From: Luteolibacter arcticus
Lineage (GTDB): Bacteria > Verrucomicrobiota > Verrucomicrobiia > Verrucomicrobiales > Akkermansiaceae
Reading direction: 5' to 3'
DNA length: 64,000 bases
NCBI RefSeq assembly: GCF_025950235.1
Contig: NZ_JAPDDT010000010.1
Location: 124,001 to 188,000 of the forward strand
Of the stretch, positions 53,219 to 61,234 are shown in pieces. Under the pieces are notes generated by a model. The model did not search any database and had not been told where the DNA came from. It saw only the letters and a program-made list of their open reading frames with translations. Numbering within the stretch: position 1 is the first letter of the stretch; the number at the start of each line of letters is the position of its first letter. The translations under genes and the position numbers were made by a program.

Positions 53219-53812
53219 ATGCCAGACTACCATCCTGGTTTGCGTACGTTCTTTCTGCCTCTCCGCGAGGGCCATGTGACCTTGCGCGAGGGAATGGAAA
53301 GGCTCCTGTCCATCGGCAATCCTCAGTCCGAGGTGCCGTGGATCGTGCGGGTCATGGAAAACCCCGCCTTCAACGTGCCGCCGCTCTCGATGTTTCGCGG
53401 GCGGGTCACGCTATACCAACACGATTGCGTTCACCTGCTGCTGGGACGCGGGACGACGCTGATGGACGAGGCCTTCGTCGTCGGCTTCACCATGGGCTCC
53501 ACGAAACGCATGCGCACCTCCGCCACCGAGTTCTTCGGCCGGGTCGCCAGCCGCTTTTATCCGAAAGCCTACCGCTTCCCGCCAAAGGCGCGGCGGGTCT
53601 TCCAGGATGCGGTGCACCTCGCCGCCATCTCGGATTGCCAGCCGCTCGATCAAGTCGATTTCCACGCGCTGATGGACTACCCGCTGCGCGAGGTGCGACG
53701 GCGGGTCTGCGTCGAGGAAAGCCTGCTGCAGGCCTATTACGAGATTGAGGCCGCGCGGAACCCGCGGATCGCGGCTTGCCGGCGGCTGGTGGAAGGAACG
53801 ACAGCAGCGTGA
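53219..53812 (+). CDS. Coq4-like protein
   Basis: This 197-residue soluble protein has the motif HDxxH-x11-E (H68, D69, H72, E84) in QHDCVHLLLGRGTTLMDE. This is the metal-binding motif of Coq4 proteins. In eukaryotes Coq4 acts in ubiquinone biosynthesis; bacterial relatives are less studied. No other quinone-synthesis gene is near. A second charged region (about 160-195) is helical. The next gene begins 31 bases later, so the two may be co-transcribed. Confidence 0.65.
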   Translation: MPDYHPGLRTFFLPLREGHVTLREGMERLLSIGNPQSEVPWIVRVMENPAFNVPPLSMFRGRVTLYQHDCVHLLLGRGTTLMDEAFVVGFTMGSTKRMRTSATEFFGRVASRFYPKAYRFPPKARRVFQDAVHLAAISDCQPLDQVDFHALMDYPLREVRRRVCVEESLLQAYYEIEAARNPRIAACRRLVEGTTAA

Positions 53813-53843
53813 CAAAATCGGCGCGACTCCTCAACGTCGGGCC

Positions 53844-55049
53844 ATGGCATGGCGCATCGACGAGCACGTGATCCGCGGTGAGATCGACAACCGCACTCGA
53901 GGCAAGGTCACCGGACGAATCTGGTTCACCGGCAGTGATGAGCCGGTGGTGCTGGAGTTGGAAGGCAACCCGTGGCGCGACCTCGCCGGCCATCTGCTGC
54001 GCTTCTCCAATCCGACGCCGAAACCCGGCCTCCGCGAGGGCTTCGCCCCATTGCAGGACGGCGTGGTCGGCGACATCACCGCGTCCCGCAAGGTCAAGGT
54101 GCCGGACGTTCCGATGGAGGAAGTGATCGCCTGCTACGAGAAGAAGCAGCCCTTTCCCTGGCACTGGGGGAACTCACTCTACCTCGAGTGGTTCAGCATG
54201 AAGAATGGCCGGGTGGTGATTGAAACGGCCGACTTCAAGCTCGATCTGGACGACACCGCGGTCTGGACCATGAGCGATGAGGAGGAGATCGAGCAACGCC
54301 GCGCCAATGGCGAGGCGATGACCGGCTTCATGGACCGCATGATGATGGCGGTCGCGGAACAAAGCGGCCATGACGACGACGATGCCCCGAAGAGCAAGGC
54401 CGAGGCGGAGGCCGATGCCGAGGCGGCTCGCATGGACCTGCTGCTGGACCGCGTGCAGGCAAGGATCGAGCGCGAGGGACACGACGATTTCGAGCGGATC
54501 TTTGACGAAGAACGCACCCGCCTGATGCGCGAGCGCGGCGAATCCGATCCGCAGCTTACCCCCGAGCAGGAGGCCGAACGCCAGCGCTGGATCGAGGAAA
54601 TGAACGCGATCTGTGCCGAGTCGGTCGAGAACGCGGATGCGGACGATTGGAAGGACGACCAGCGCCATCCCTTGATCGAGCGCTGCGTGGAGCTGGCCGT
54701 GCGGCTGCACCACGAGGTTGGGGAATGGCTGCCGAAAGATGCACCGCAAGAGCATCCCCTGCTGGAGGTGATCAACGGCGTGCAATCGGCCTCTGCCAAG
54801 CTGGGCGGCGCGCTGGAGTCCGCCGACGAGTGGCCCCCGGACAAGTTGTTTGCAGGTGACGTGCTGGTGCGCCTGAAGAAAGCCCGGGAGTGGCTGCGCG
54901 ATGCCCTGCATGGAATCGACGCCGCCGATCATGAAAGCCTGGCGACGCCGGTATGGCGGGCTTTCGTGCGGAAGGAGACCGGCGAGATTCTCGGCGAAGT
55001 GGAGGGGCTGATCGCGGAGGTGCGGGAGGTGCTGGCGGAGGAGGGGTGA
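53844..55049 (+). CDS. conserved hypothetical protein with long acidic helical middle
   Basis: This 401-residue protein has a beta-rich N-terminal part (about 1-140), beginning MAWRIDEHVIRGEIDNRTRG. The middle is a charged helical region (about 150-260) rich in Glu, Asp and Arg, including SKAEAEADAEAARMDLLLD. The C-terminal region is helical (about 270-401). No catalytic motif or membrane segment was seen. ATG 53844 was chosen; a much longer upstream frame overlaps the Coq4-like gene. It converges with rlmN at a 3-bp gap. Confidence 0.72.
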   Translation: MAWRIDEHVIRGEIDNRTRGKVTGRIWFTGSDEPVVLELEGNPWRDLAGHLLRFSNPTPKPGLREGFAPLQDGVVGDITASRKVKVPDVPMEEVIACYEKKQPFPWHWGNSLYLEWFSMKNGRVVIETADFKLDLDDTAVWTMSDEEEIEQRRANGEAMTGFMDRMMMAVAEQSGHDDDDAPKSKAEAEADAEAARMDLLLDRVQARIEREGHDDFERIFDEERTRLMRERGESDPQLTPEQEAERQRWIEEMNAICAESVENADADDWKDDQRHPLIERCVELAVRLHHEVGEWLPKDAPQEHPLLEVINGVQSASAKLGGALESADEWPPDKLFAGDVLVRLKKAREWLRDALHGIDAADHESLATPVWRAFVRKETGEILGEVEGLIAEVREVLAEEG

Positions 55050-55052
55050 ACT

Positions 55053-56138
55053 CTATTTCCGCTTCATCGGAGCCTCGATGATGCCCTCTTCCGTTTCCTG
55101 CTTCAGCCGGAGCTGGCCGCAGGCGGCGTCGATGTCGTGGCCTTTTTCGAGGCGCAGGGTGGCCGAGACACCGGCGTTTTTCAGGATGTCGCGGAAGGCT
55201 CGGCACCGGTCTTCCGACGGGCGCTTCCAGTCGAGGCCCTCGACGGTGTTGTAAGGGATCAGGTTCACCTTCGCCGTCAAGCGCCGCGCGTGGGTCGCCA
55301 GGATGCGCGCTTGCTCGAGGTCGTCATTCACGCCCTCGATTAGGATGTATTCCAGCGTCAGGTGCTGCTTCTTGCGGGAGTTCCAGTAGTCGAGTGCGTC
55401 GAAAAGCTCGGCGGTGCCCCACTTCTTGTTCACCGGCATGATCTGGCCGCGAACGTCGTCTGTCGCGCCGTGCAAGGAGATGGCTAGGCGGATCTGCTGC
55501 GGGTGCTCGGCGAGCTTCCGGATCTGCGGGACGAGACCAGAGGTGGAAATCGTCAGGTGCCGCGCGCCGAGGTGCAGGCCCCAGGGCGAGGTGATGATCG
55601 AGATGGAGGCGAGCAGGTTGTCGAGGTTCGCCAGAGGCTCGCCCATGCCCATGAAGACGAGGTTATCGACACGCTCGCCGGAAAGGCGCTCCGCCATCAA
55701 CACCTGGCCGGCGATTTCCGCGGCTTCCAGATTCCGCGAGAAACCCGCCAGGCCGGAGGCGCAGAATTTGCAGCCATAAGCGCAGCCGACCTGCGACGAC
55801 ACGCACAGGGTACGCCGGTCGGACTTCTCGCCGTAAAGCGCGGGGTTCGCGGGGATCAGCACGCTCTCGACGTAGCGGCCGTCGTGGAGCTTGAAGAGGA
55901 ACTTGCGGGTCGTGTCACCGCTCCCCTGCGTCTGCGAGTGGTCCAGTGCGTGGAGTCGAAACGACGAGGAGAGCTTTTCGCGCAGCGCGGCTGGCAGGTT
56001 GCTCATCGCATCGACTGACGCGGCCTTCTTCTTCCAGATCCAGTCAAGGATCTGCCCCGCCCGGAATGCAGGCTGCCCCTCGGCGGCCAGATAGGCCTCC
56101 AAGGCAGCGGGATCGTAACCGGTCAACGCGGGGAGCAC
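55053..56138 (-). CDS. rlmN: dual-specificity 23S rRNA/tRNA adenine-2-C methyltransferase
   Basis: This 361-residue radical-SAM enzyme methylates C2 of A2503 in 23S rRNA and of A37 in some tRNAs. The radical-SAM cluster is CAYGCKFCASG (CxxxCxxC). Other family features are FMGMGEPLANLDN and ISTSGLVPQI. The N-terminal substrate-binding part has RAGQILDWIWKKKA, and the C-terminal part ends CGQLRLKQ, with the accessory Cys in HDIDAACGQLR. It covers the full family length. ATG 56138 was chosen. Confidence 0.96.
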   Translation of the reverse strand: MLPALTGYDPAALEAYLAAEGQPAFRAGQILDWIWKKKAASVDAMSNLPAALREKLSSSFRLHALDHSQTQGSGDTTRKFLFKLHDGRYVESVLIPANPALYGEKSDRRTLCVSSQVGCAYGCKFCASGLAGFSRNLEAAEIAGQVLMAERLSGERVDNLVFMGMGEPLANLDNLLASISIITSPWGLHLGARHLTISTSGLVPQIRKLAEHPQQIRLAISLHGATDDVRGQIMPVNKKWGTAELFDALDYWNSRKKQHLTLEYILIEGVNDDLEQARILATHARRLTAKVNLIPYNTVEGLDWKRPSEDRCRAFRDILKNAGVSATLRLEKGHDIDAACGQLRLKQETEEGIIEAPMKRK

Positions 56139-56280
56139 GGCGGGAGCATGAACGCGAGAAGCCGCGCGTCCAATCCGATTAGATGCGGATCCAAGCCAGC
56201 GACCCGAAATTCGCCGAGGGCACCCGGGTTTTCATGAGCCTCGCTGCGGGCGATCCCGCGAAAATCGCAGGCCTCCCTCT

Positions 56281-57249
56281 TCAAATGACCTTCCACTGCC
56301 CGGCCGTAATCGTGGGCTGCGCCCATGTGTCCTCCTCTTTCGTCCGCGTCGGGGCAATCTCCTGCGGGGACTTTCCGCGCCACTTCGATTCCATGCCGCG
56401 GATGGCGAAGGTTCCGGCGGCCGGATCGATCTCCAGCACGGTGTATAGCGGACCATCATAATTCGCGCTCGCCACGAGGATCGGGAATTTCTTGGCGAGC
56501 GCCGGGTCCACCGAGTCGTTCCTAACACCACCCATGTAGTAATAGGACGCAGAGTTGATGTGCACGTAGGGGATGCCGCCGATCACGCGGCTGTGGTCGA
56601 TGTGCCAGTGGCCATTGAAGCAACCCGCGACCTTGCACTTGCCGTCAGTGGTTTTGGCAGCTTCGAGTACCGCGCGAACCTCGTCCTGGTTCGTGATGCA
56701 GTCCGGACGTTCAAGACTCTGATGCGAGAAGATGAAGGTATTGAGACGGGTGGCCTCGAGATTCTTGCGCAGCCACTCCACCTGATCGGCGGCGATGGTC
56801 CTCGGATAGCCGCCCTTCCAATCCGCGGGGCGGTCATTGGCGTCGAGCACGATGAAGTGATAGCCCCCGAGGTCGAAGGAATCGTAGCGGCGCTTCATTC
56901 CCCAGAACGCCATGGTTTGTTCGCGCTTGAAGCCGCCGTCGGTGTCGTGGTTTCCTATCACGTGGTATCGCGGACCGCGGAAGCCATTAAAGATGTCGAG
57001 GAACGCTTGGTTCGCCGGCTTGGGAGTGCAGAAATCGCCTAGCTGCATCACCGCGTCCACCGACTCCTTGTTCATAAGGTCGATGAAGGACTGGAGCCTT
57101 TCATCCGCATCGGGCACGAGGTCCTTGTGGACGTCCGTGATGATGCCAATGCGGAGCTTGCTCGCGCCCTTTTCCGCGGCCCCGAGGGGAAGCACAAAGG
57201 CGGGAGCGGCGAGCAACGAATTCTTCAGGAGTTTTCGGCGGGTGACCAT
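56281..57249 (-). CDS. Tat-exported metallophosphoesterase
   Basis: This 322-residue protein has a twin-arginine export signal (TRRKLLKNSLLAAPAFVLPL). The calcineurin-like core follows: IGIITDVHKDL (motif I, with D and H), MQLGDFC (GD motif), VIGNHDTDGGF (GNHD) and CFNGHWHID (GH-x-H). These bind two metal ions. The substrate is unknown; exported relatives act on phosphate esters or nucleotides. ATG 57249 was chosen because it places the RR motif at the N-terminus. Confidence 0.88.
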   Translation of the reverse strand: MVTRRKLLKNSLLAAPAFVLPLGAAEKGASKLRIGIITDVHKDLVPDADERLQSFIDLMNKESVDAVMQLGDFCTPKPANQAFLDIFNGFRGPRYHVIGNHDTDGGFKREQTMAFWGMKRRYDSFDLGGYHFIVLDANDRPADWKGGYPRTIAADQVEWLRKNLEATRLNTFIFSHQSLERPDCITNQDEVRAVLEAAKTTDGKCKVAGCFNGHWHIDHSRVIGGIPYVHINSASYYYMGGVRNDSVDPALAKKFPILVASANYDGPLYTVLEIDPAAGTFAIRGMESKWRGKSPQEIAPTRTKEEDTWAQPTITAGQWKVI

Positions 57250-57337
57250 GGCTTCGGAGCTTACGAAATGACCGGAGCCCCTGTTGCTCCTCTTTCCCAA
57301 ATCTTATTGGCAAAATTGCCACCGCTCAAAACGCCGC

Positions 57338-57994
57338 TCAACGAGCGGGATACTTCACGTCCGGCATCTTGCCGTTCCAATAGGGAGCGGACGGATCGAA
57401 AAGGGTCTTACCGCCTCGTATGGAAACCAGGCCGTTGTCTTCGCGGATCGTCATGGTGGTCGTCGATCCATCCATCTTTAACACGACGGCTCTTCCATCG
57501 AAGGGCTTGGGATCAAACTGGAACGTGCCGGGAATCAATGGAGCTACCAGCACCGGGGTGTCGCCGTGGGAATCCGCCGGAAGATTGGCAACATAAGCGA
57601 AGCCGACCTCTCCCCTCGCGAAAGCTTGTTCCAAAGGCGAAATCACGTCGTCCGGCCGGTGAGTTGGCAAGGATGGGAAGCTGCAATAGCCCATCTTCTC
57701 GGAAGCGGCTCCCCCGGCGAGGAGCAGCCGGAAATAATCGTTCGAAGTGGTCAGCGGAAACGGAGCAATCCCCTTCTCCTTGGCAATCTTCTGCATCGTT
57801 TTTTCGTTCGGAAACGAGCCGTAGCGTTCCTGATGATCTAACAATGCGAGCAGGATCTGCTTTGCATTGTTGACGGCTTCCGCTCGTGCAGAATTTTTTC
57901 CTTTTCGGCGCCGAAGCCCATCCGGACTCGCCAGGACGGCGATGAGCAGGATCAGCAAGACCGCTCCCATAATCCTCATTCCCGAGGTCATCAT
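57338..57994 (-). CDS. pseudopilin-like single-pass protein of unknown function
   Basis: This 218-residue protein has one N-terminal membrane helix (MRIMGAVLLILLIAVLA, near residues 6-22) and a periplasmic domain. The first part (EAVNNAKQILLALLDHQERY) resembles the amphipathic helix of type II pseudopilins, and the rest is beta-rich with a C-terminal RGGKTLFDPSAPYWNGK. It lacks a standard prepilin cleavage site. ATG 57994 was chosen; the much longer upstream frame runs into typA. Confidence 0.65.
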   Translation of the reverse strand: MMTSGMRIMGAVLLILLIAVLASPDGLRRRKGKNSARAEAVNNAKQILLALLDHQERYGSFPNEKTMQKIAKEKGIAPFPLTTSNDYFRLLLAGGAASEKMGYCSFPSLPTHRPDDVISPLEQAFARGEVGFAYVANLPADSHGDTPVLVAPLIPGTFQFDPKPFDGRAVVLKMDGSTTTMTIREDNGLVSIRGGKTLFDPSAPYWNGKMPDVKYPAR

Positions 57995-58072
57995 TTTGTA
58001 AGGATGCTCTTGGCGTGCTCCACACCGCAAGTTTGGAGTCGGAATCGGGAATCCGGCATCCCTCAAACGACA

Positions 58073-58103
58073 ACGGGCCGTCCTTTTCAAAGGGACGGCC
58101 CGT
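58073..58103 (-). terminator. hairpin terminator after typA
   Basis: An 11-bp perfect stem (ACGGGCCGTCC with GGACGGCCCGT) encloses a 9-nt loop. It starts 37 bases past the typA stop codon. The minus-strand T tract after it is weak (TTGTCGTTTG). Confidence 0.6.
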
Positions 58104-58139
58104 GCAGGGAAGGCTTGGGGAAGGGAAACTTCGTTTCTC

Positions 58140-59984
58140 TCAACCGCGGTTGCTGCGGTCTTCGACATTCGGGCCCTTGGCCGCGCGCTTGCGGGCGTTG
58201 GCGTCGAGGATGCGCTTGCGCAGTCGAATGTTCTGCGGCGTGGCTTCCACCAGTTCGTCGGCGTCGATGTATTCGATCGCGCGCTCGAGCGAGAAGCGGA
58301 TGGCCGGGGTCAGCTTGGAGGTCTTGTCCTTGCCGGAGGAGCGCATGTTATCCAGGTGCTTCTCCTTGACCGGGTTCACCGGCAGGTCGCCGACTCGCGG
58401 GTTTTCACCGACCAGCATGCCTTCATAGACGGCATCGCCGGGAGCAACGAAAAGGACGCCGCGCTCCTCGAGCATCTGCAGCGAGTAAGGCGTGGCAGTG
58501 CCGGAATCCATCGAGACCAGCGTGCCGGTCGTGCGGTTCTGGATATCGCCGGCGTGCGGGCCGTATTCCTTGAAAAGGTGGCTCATGATGCCGTGGCCTG
58601 AGGTCAGGTTGACCAGTTCGGTTTCGAAACCGATCAGACCGCGGGTCGGGATGTGCGCCTGGATGAAGACGCGGCCGCTGGCCTCGGTGTCCATGTGCTC
58701 CATCATGCCCTTGCGGTTCATGAGGATCTTGAGGATGCCCTGGGTGTAGTCGCCGGGGGCCTCCACGTAGAGGGTCTCGAAGGGTTCGAGCAGCTTGCCG
58801 TGATCGTCGCGGCGGTAGATCACGACCGGACGGGAAACGAGGACTTCGAAGCCTTCGCGGCGCATCTGCTCGACCAGCACGGCGATCTGCATCGCGCCAC
58901 GGGCGGAGACATTGAAGACGCCGGAGAGCTCGGTATCTTCCACGGTGATGGAGATGTTGGTCTTCAGCTCGCGCATCAGGCGCTCGCGGATGGCGCGGGA
59001 GGTGACGTGCTTGCCTTCCTTGCCGGCGAGGGGGCCGTCGTTGATCGAGAACTGCATCGACACCGTCGGCGGGTCAATGGCGACGAAAGGAAGCGGCACC
59101 TGATCGGCCGAGCCAGCGATAGTCTCGCCGATGTCCACGTTTTCGATACCGGCGGCGATGCCGACGATGCCGCCTGCGCCGCAGCCTTCCGAGTCAGCGG
59201 TGGCGAGGCCGGAGTAGGTGAAGGTCTTCATCACCTTGGACTGCACCTTGGTGCCATCCTGGCGGAGGAGGAAAATGGTGTCGCCCTTCTTGACGCTGCC
59301 GCCGAGGACCTTGCCGACGGCGACACGGCCGACGTAATCATCCCACTCGATGTTCGAAACGAGCATCAGGAAGGGAGCATCCGGATCGGCCTTCGGTTCG
59401 GGGATATGCTCGATGATCTTCTTGAGCAGAGGCACGCAATCCTTCCGCTCGTCTTCCGGGTGATCCATGAAGTAGCCGTCGCGGGCGGAGCCGTAGCAGA
59501 AGGGAGCATTGAACTGATCTTCATCCGCATCCAGGTCGAGGAGGAGTTCGAGGACCTGGTCGTGCACCTTCATCGGGGTGGCGAGCGGGCGGTCGATCTT
59601 GTTGACCACCACGATCGGCTTGAGGCCTTCCTGCATCGCCTTGCGCAGCACGAAGCGGGTCTGGGCCTGCGGGCCGCCGGAGGCATCCACGACGAGCAGC
59701 ACGCCATCGACCATCTTCATCACGCGTTCCACCTCGGCGCCGAAGTCGGCGTGACCCGGGGTATCGACGATATTGATGGTGTAGCCTTCCCAGTGGATGG
59801 CCGTGTTCTTCGCCTTGATGGTGATGCCCTTTTCCTTTTCGAGGTCCATCGAGTCCATCGCGCGCTCCTGCTGCGCCTGGTTGTCGCGGTAGGTGCCGCC
59901 AGCTTGGAGAAGCTGATCGACGAGGGTGGTTTTCCCATGGTCAACGTGGGCGATAATGGCGAGATTGCGGATCTTCAAGGACAT
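58140..59984 (-). CDS. typA: translational GTPase TypA/BipA
   Basis: This 614-residue ribosome-associated GTPase has the switch and nucleotide motifs AHVDHGKTTLVDQL (P-loop), DTPGHADF (G3) and VVNKIDRP (G4). The translation-factor domains II, III and V follow, then the BipA-specific C-terminal region (near 480-614) with TGTLVSMDSGTATPY and HLDNMRSSGKDK. It acts on 70S ribosomes in stress and low-temperature growth. ATG 59984 lies at the normal N-terminus (MSLKIRNLAIIAHV). Confidence 0.97.
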   Translation of the reverse strand: MSLKIRNLAIIAHVDHGKTTLVDQLLQAGGTYRDNQAQQERAMDSMDLEKEKGITIKAKNTAIHWEGYTINIVDTPGHADFGAEVERVMKMVDGVLLVVDASGGPQAQTRFVLRKAMQEGLKPIVVVNKIDRPLATPMKVHDQVLELLLDLDADEDQFNAPFCYGSARDGYFMDHPEDERKDCVPLLKKIIEHIPEPKADPDAPFLMLVSNIEWDDYVGRVAVGKVLGGSVKKGDTIFLLRQDGTKVQSKVMKTFTYSGLATADSEGCGAGGIVGIAAGIENVDIGETIAGSADQVPLPFVAIDPPTVSMQFSINDGPLAGKEGKHVTSRAIRERLMRELKTNISITVEDTELSGVFNVSARGAMQIAVLVEQMRREGFEVLVSRPVVIYRRDDHGKLLEPFETLYVEAPGDYTQGILKILMNRKGMMEHMDTEASGRVFIQAHIPTRGLIGFETELVNLTSGHGIMSHLFKEYGPHAGDIQNRTTGTLVSMDSGTATPYSLQMLEERGVLFVAPGDAVYEGMLVGENPRVGDLPVNPVKEKHLDNMRSSGKDKTSKLTPAIRFSLERAIEYIDADELVEATPQNIRLRKRILDANARKRAAKGPNVEDRSNRG

Positions 59985-60107
59985 GGCGGCGCGTGCCCGG
60001 GCGGCGGGCGGGGCGGGGCTATGGACGCTTTTCCCCGGATTGGCAAGGGGTAAGCACGTGACGTTCCTGCCGCGCGGATTTTGCGAATCACCGGGAAAGG
60101 TCCGCTT

Positions 60108-60716
60108 TCAGCCCGGCCAAGCCATCATCGCCTGCTCGGCGACCCCCTTCAACTCGCACCCGGTCGCACGGCTGGCGGCCTGCACCGCCAGCCCTTGGAT
60201 CACCGTCGAAAGGTAGCGGGCCAGCCGCTTCGTGTCCACGTCAGCACTGAATTCACCCTCCTCCTTCGCCTTCGCGAACCGATCCTCGATCGAGCGCAAG
60301 GTATCGCAACGCACCGTCACGAGTTCCTGCTTCACCGGTGTCGCTTCATCGCCGCAGACGAGCGCGCTTTGGATCGAGAGGCATCCGCAAGGGTTCTCCG
60401 GATCGCTCAAAACGTTCACCGCTCCCGCCAATAGCTTTTCGGCCGCCTCTCGCGCCGTCGGGGCTTCCAGCGCCAGTGTCACGTAGGATGCCGGGCCTTC
60501 GCAGTAGCGAATGAGTGCCTTGCGGAACAGCGATTCCTTGTTGCCGAAGGCCGCGTAGAGACTGGGACGGTTGATTCCCATCGCCTCGGTGAGGTCAGCC
60601 ATCGAGGCCCCCTCGTAGCCCTTCTCCCAAAAGACGCGCACCGCCCGGTCGAGCGCCCGGTCGGCGTCGAAGGCGCGCGGGCGACCGATGGCAGAAGCGG
60701 GTTTCGAGGATTCCAT
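60108..60716 (-). CDS. TetR-family transcriptional regulator
   Basis: This 202-residue protein starts with a TetR helix-turn-helix (about 12-60), including AVRVFWEKGYEGASMADLTE and GINRPSLYAAFGNKESLF. The last 140 residues form a ligand-binding helical domain with CGCLSIQSALV, typical of AcrR-like members linked to oxidative or electrophile stress. It is divergent from trxA and an MFS efflux gene across 139 bp, which holds a palindromic operator candidate. It is probably autoregulatory. Confidence 0.92.
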   Translation of the reverse strand: MESSKPASAIGRPRAFDADRALDRAVRVFWEKGYEGASMADLTEAMGINRPSLYAAFGNKESLFRKALIRYCEGPASYVTLALEAPTAREAAEKLLAGAVNVLSDPENPCGCLSIQSALVCGDEATPVKQELVTVRCDTLRSIEDRFAKAKEEGEFSADVDTKRLARYLSTVIQGLAVQAASRATGCELKGVAEQAMMAWPG

Positions 60717-60737
60717 ACCTGACGGTAAAAAACTCGC

Positions 60738-60784
60738 TTGACCCCGGCTTGTCCAGCGGATAGATATGTATCGTTCGTTACATA
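60738..60784 (+). promoter_or_regulatory. promoter with candidate TetR operator upstream of trxA
   Basis: A -35-like TTGACC (60738-60743) and a weak -10-like TAGATA (60761-60766) are spaced 17 bp apart. The inverted repeat TATGTA-N8-TACATA (60765-60784) overlaps and follows the -10. A second symmetric pair TCGTTCGT / ACGAACGA lies at 60771-60778 and 60794-60801. The setting between a TetR gene and its divergent target suggests repression by steric block. Confidence 0.55.
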
Positions 60785-60855
60785 AGAGGCCACACGAACG
60801 AAGACCCCACCTTCAACGGAGTCAAAACCGTGTGGCCTCCTTCCCTAATAGAATC

Positions 60856-61170
60856 ATGAAAAGCATCGCACTTACCAATGACACCTTCGATGCCGCCCTC
60901 GCCGGCACCGATCAGCCCGTCCTTGTGGACTTCTGGGCCGAATGGTGCGGCCCATGCAAAATGATCGGCCCCGTGGTCGAGGAAATCGCCGTCGAACAGG
61001 ACGGCAAGGCCCTCGTCGCCAAGGTCGACGTCGATGCCGCGCCGGAACTCGCGCGCCGCTTCGGCATCAAGGCGATCCCGACGCTGATCGTTTTCAAGAA
61101 CGGCGAGCCGGTGAGCGTCTTCCGCGGCGTGCAGGACAAGGCCGTTCTGACCGCCGCCCTGGCCGCCTGA
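60856..61170 (+). CDS. trxA: thioredoxin
   Basis: This 104-residue protein has the thioredoxin active site WCGPCK within VLVDFWAEWCGPCKM, plus the conserved cis-Pro loop KAIPTLIVF. It reduces protein disulfides. It has no export signal, so it is cytosolic. ATG 60856 was chosen; an in-frame ATG at 60766 would add 30 unrelated residues. It lies divergent from a TetR regulator and upstream of an MFS efflux gene, which fits a stress-response unit. A hairpin terminator follows. Confidence 0.95.
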   Translation: MKSIALTNDTFDAALAGTDQPVLVDFWAEWCGPCKMIGPVVEEIAVEQDGKALVAKVDVDAAPELARRFGIKAIPTLIVFKNGEPVSVFRGVQDKAVLTAALAA

Positions 61171-61179
61171 CTGCTATCG

Positions 61180-61224
61180 GAGCGTGGCCACCAGTCCGCG
61201 AGACTGGGTGCCACGCTCTTTTCA
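61180..61224 (+). terminator. intrinsic terminator between trxA and the MFS gene
   Basis: A long, nearly perfect hairpin (GAGCGTGGC...GCCACGCTC with an inner CACCAGTC/GACTGGGTG) is followed by TTTTC. It lies about ten bases after trxA and ends only ten bases before the MFS start, so it may reduce, not stop, readthrough. Confidence 0.72.
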
Positions 61225-61234
61225 TTCTTCAATC

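Noticed and set aside
58653..60053. 466-codon plus-strand open frame opposite typA
   Set aside because: It is antisense to typA, which has complete GTPase motifs; the His/Gly/Glu/Asp-rich composition is typical of a shadow.
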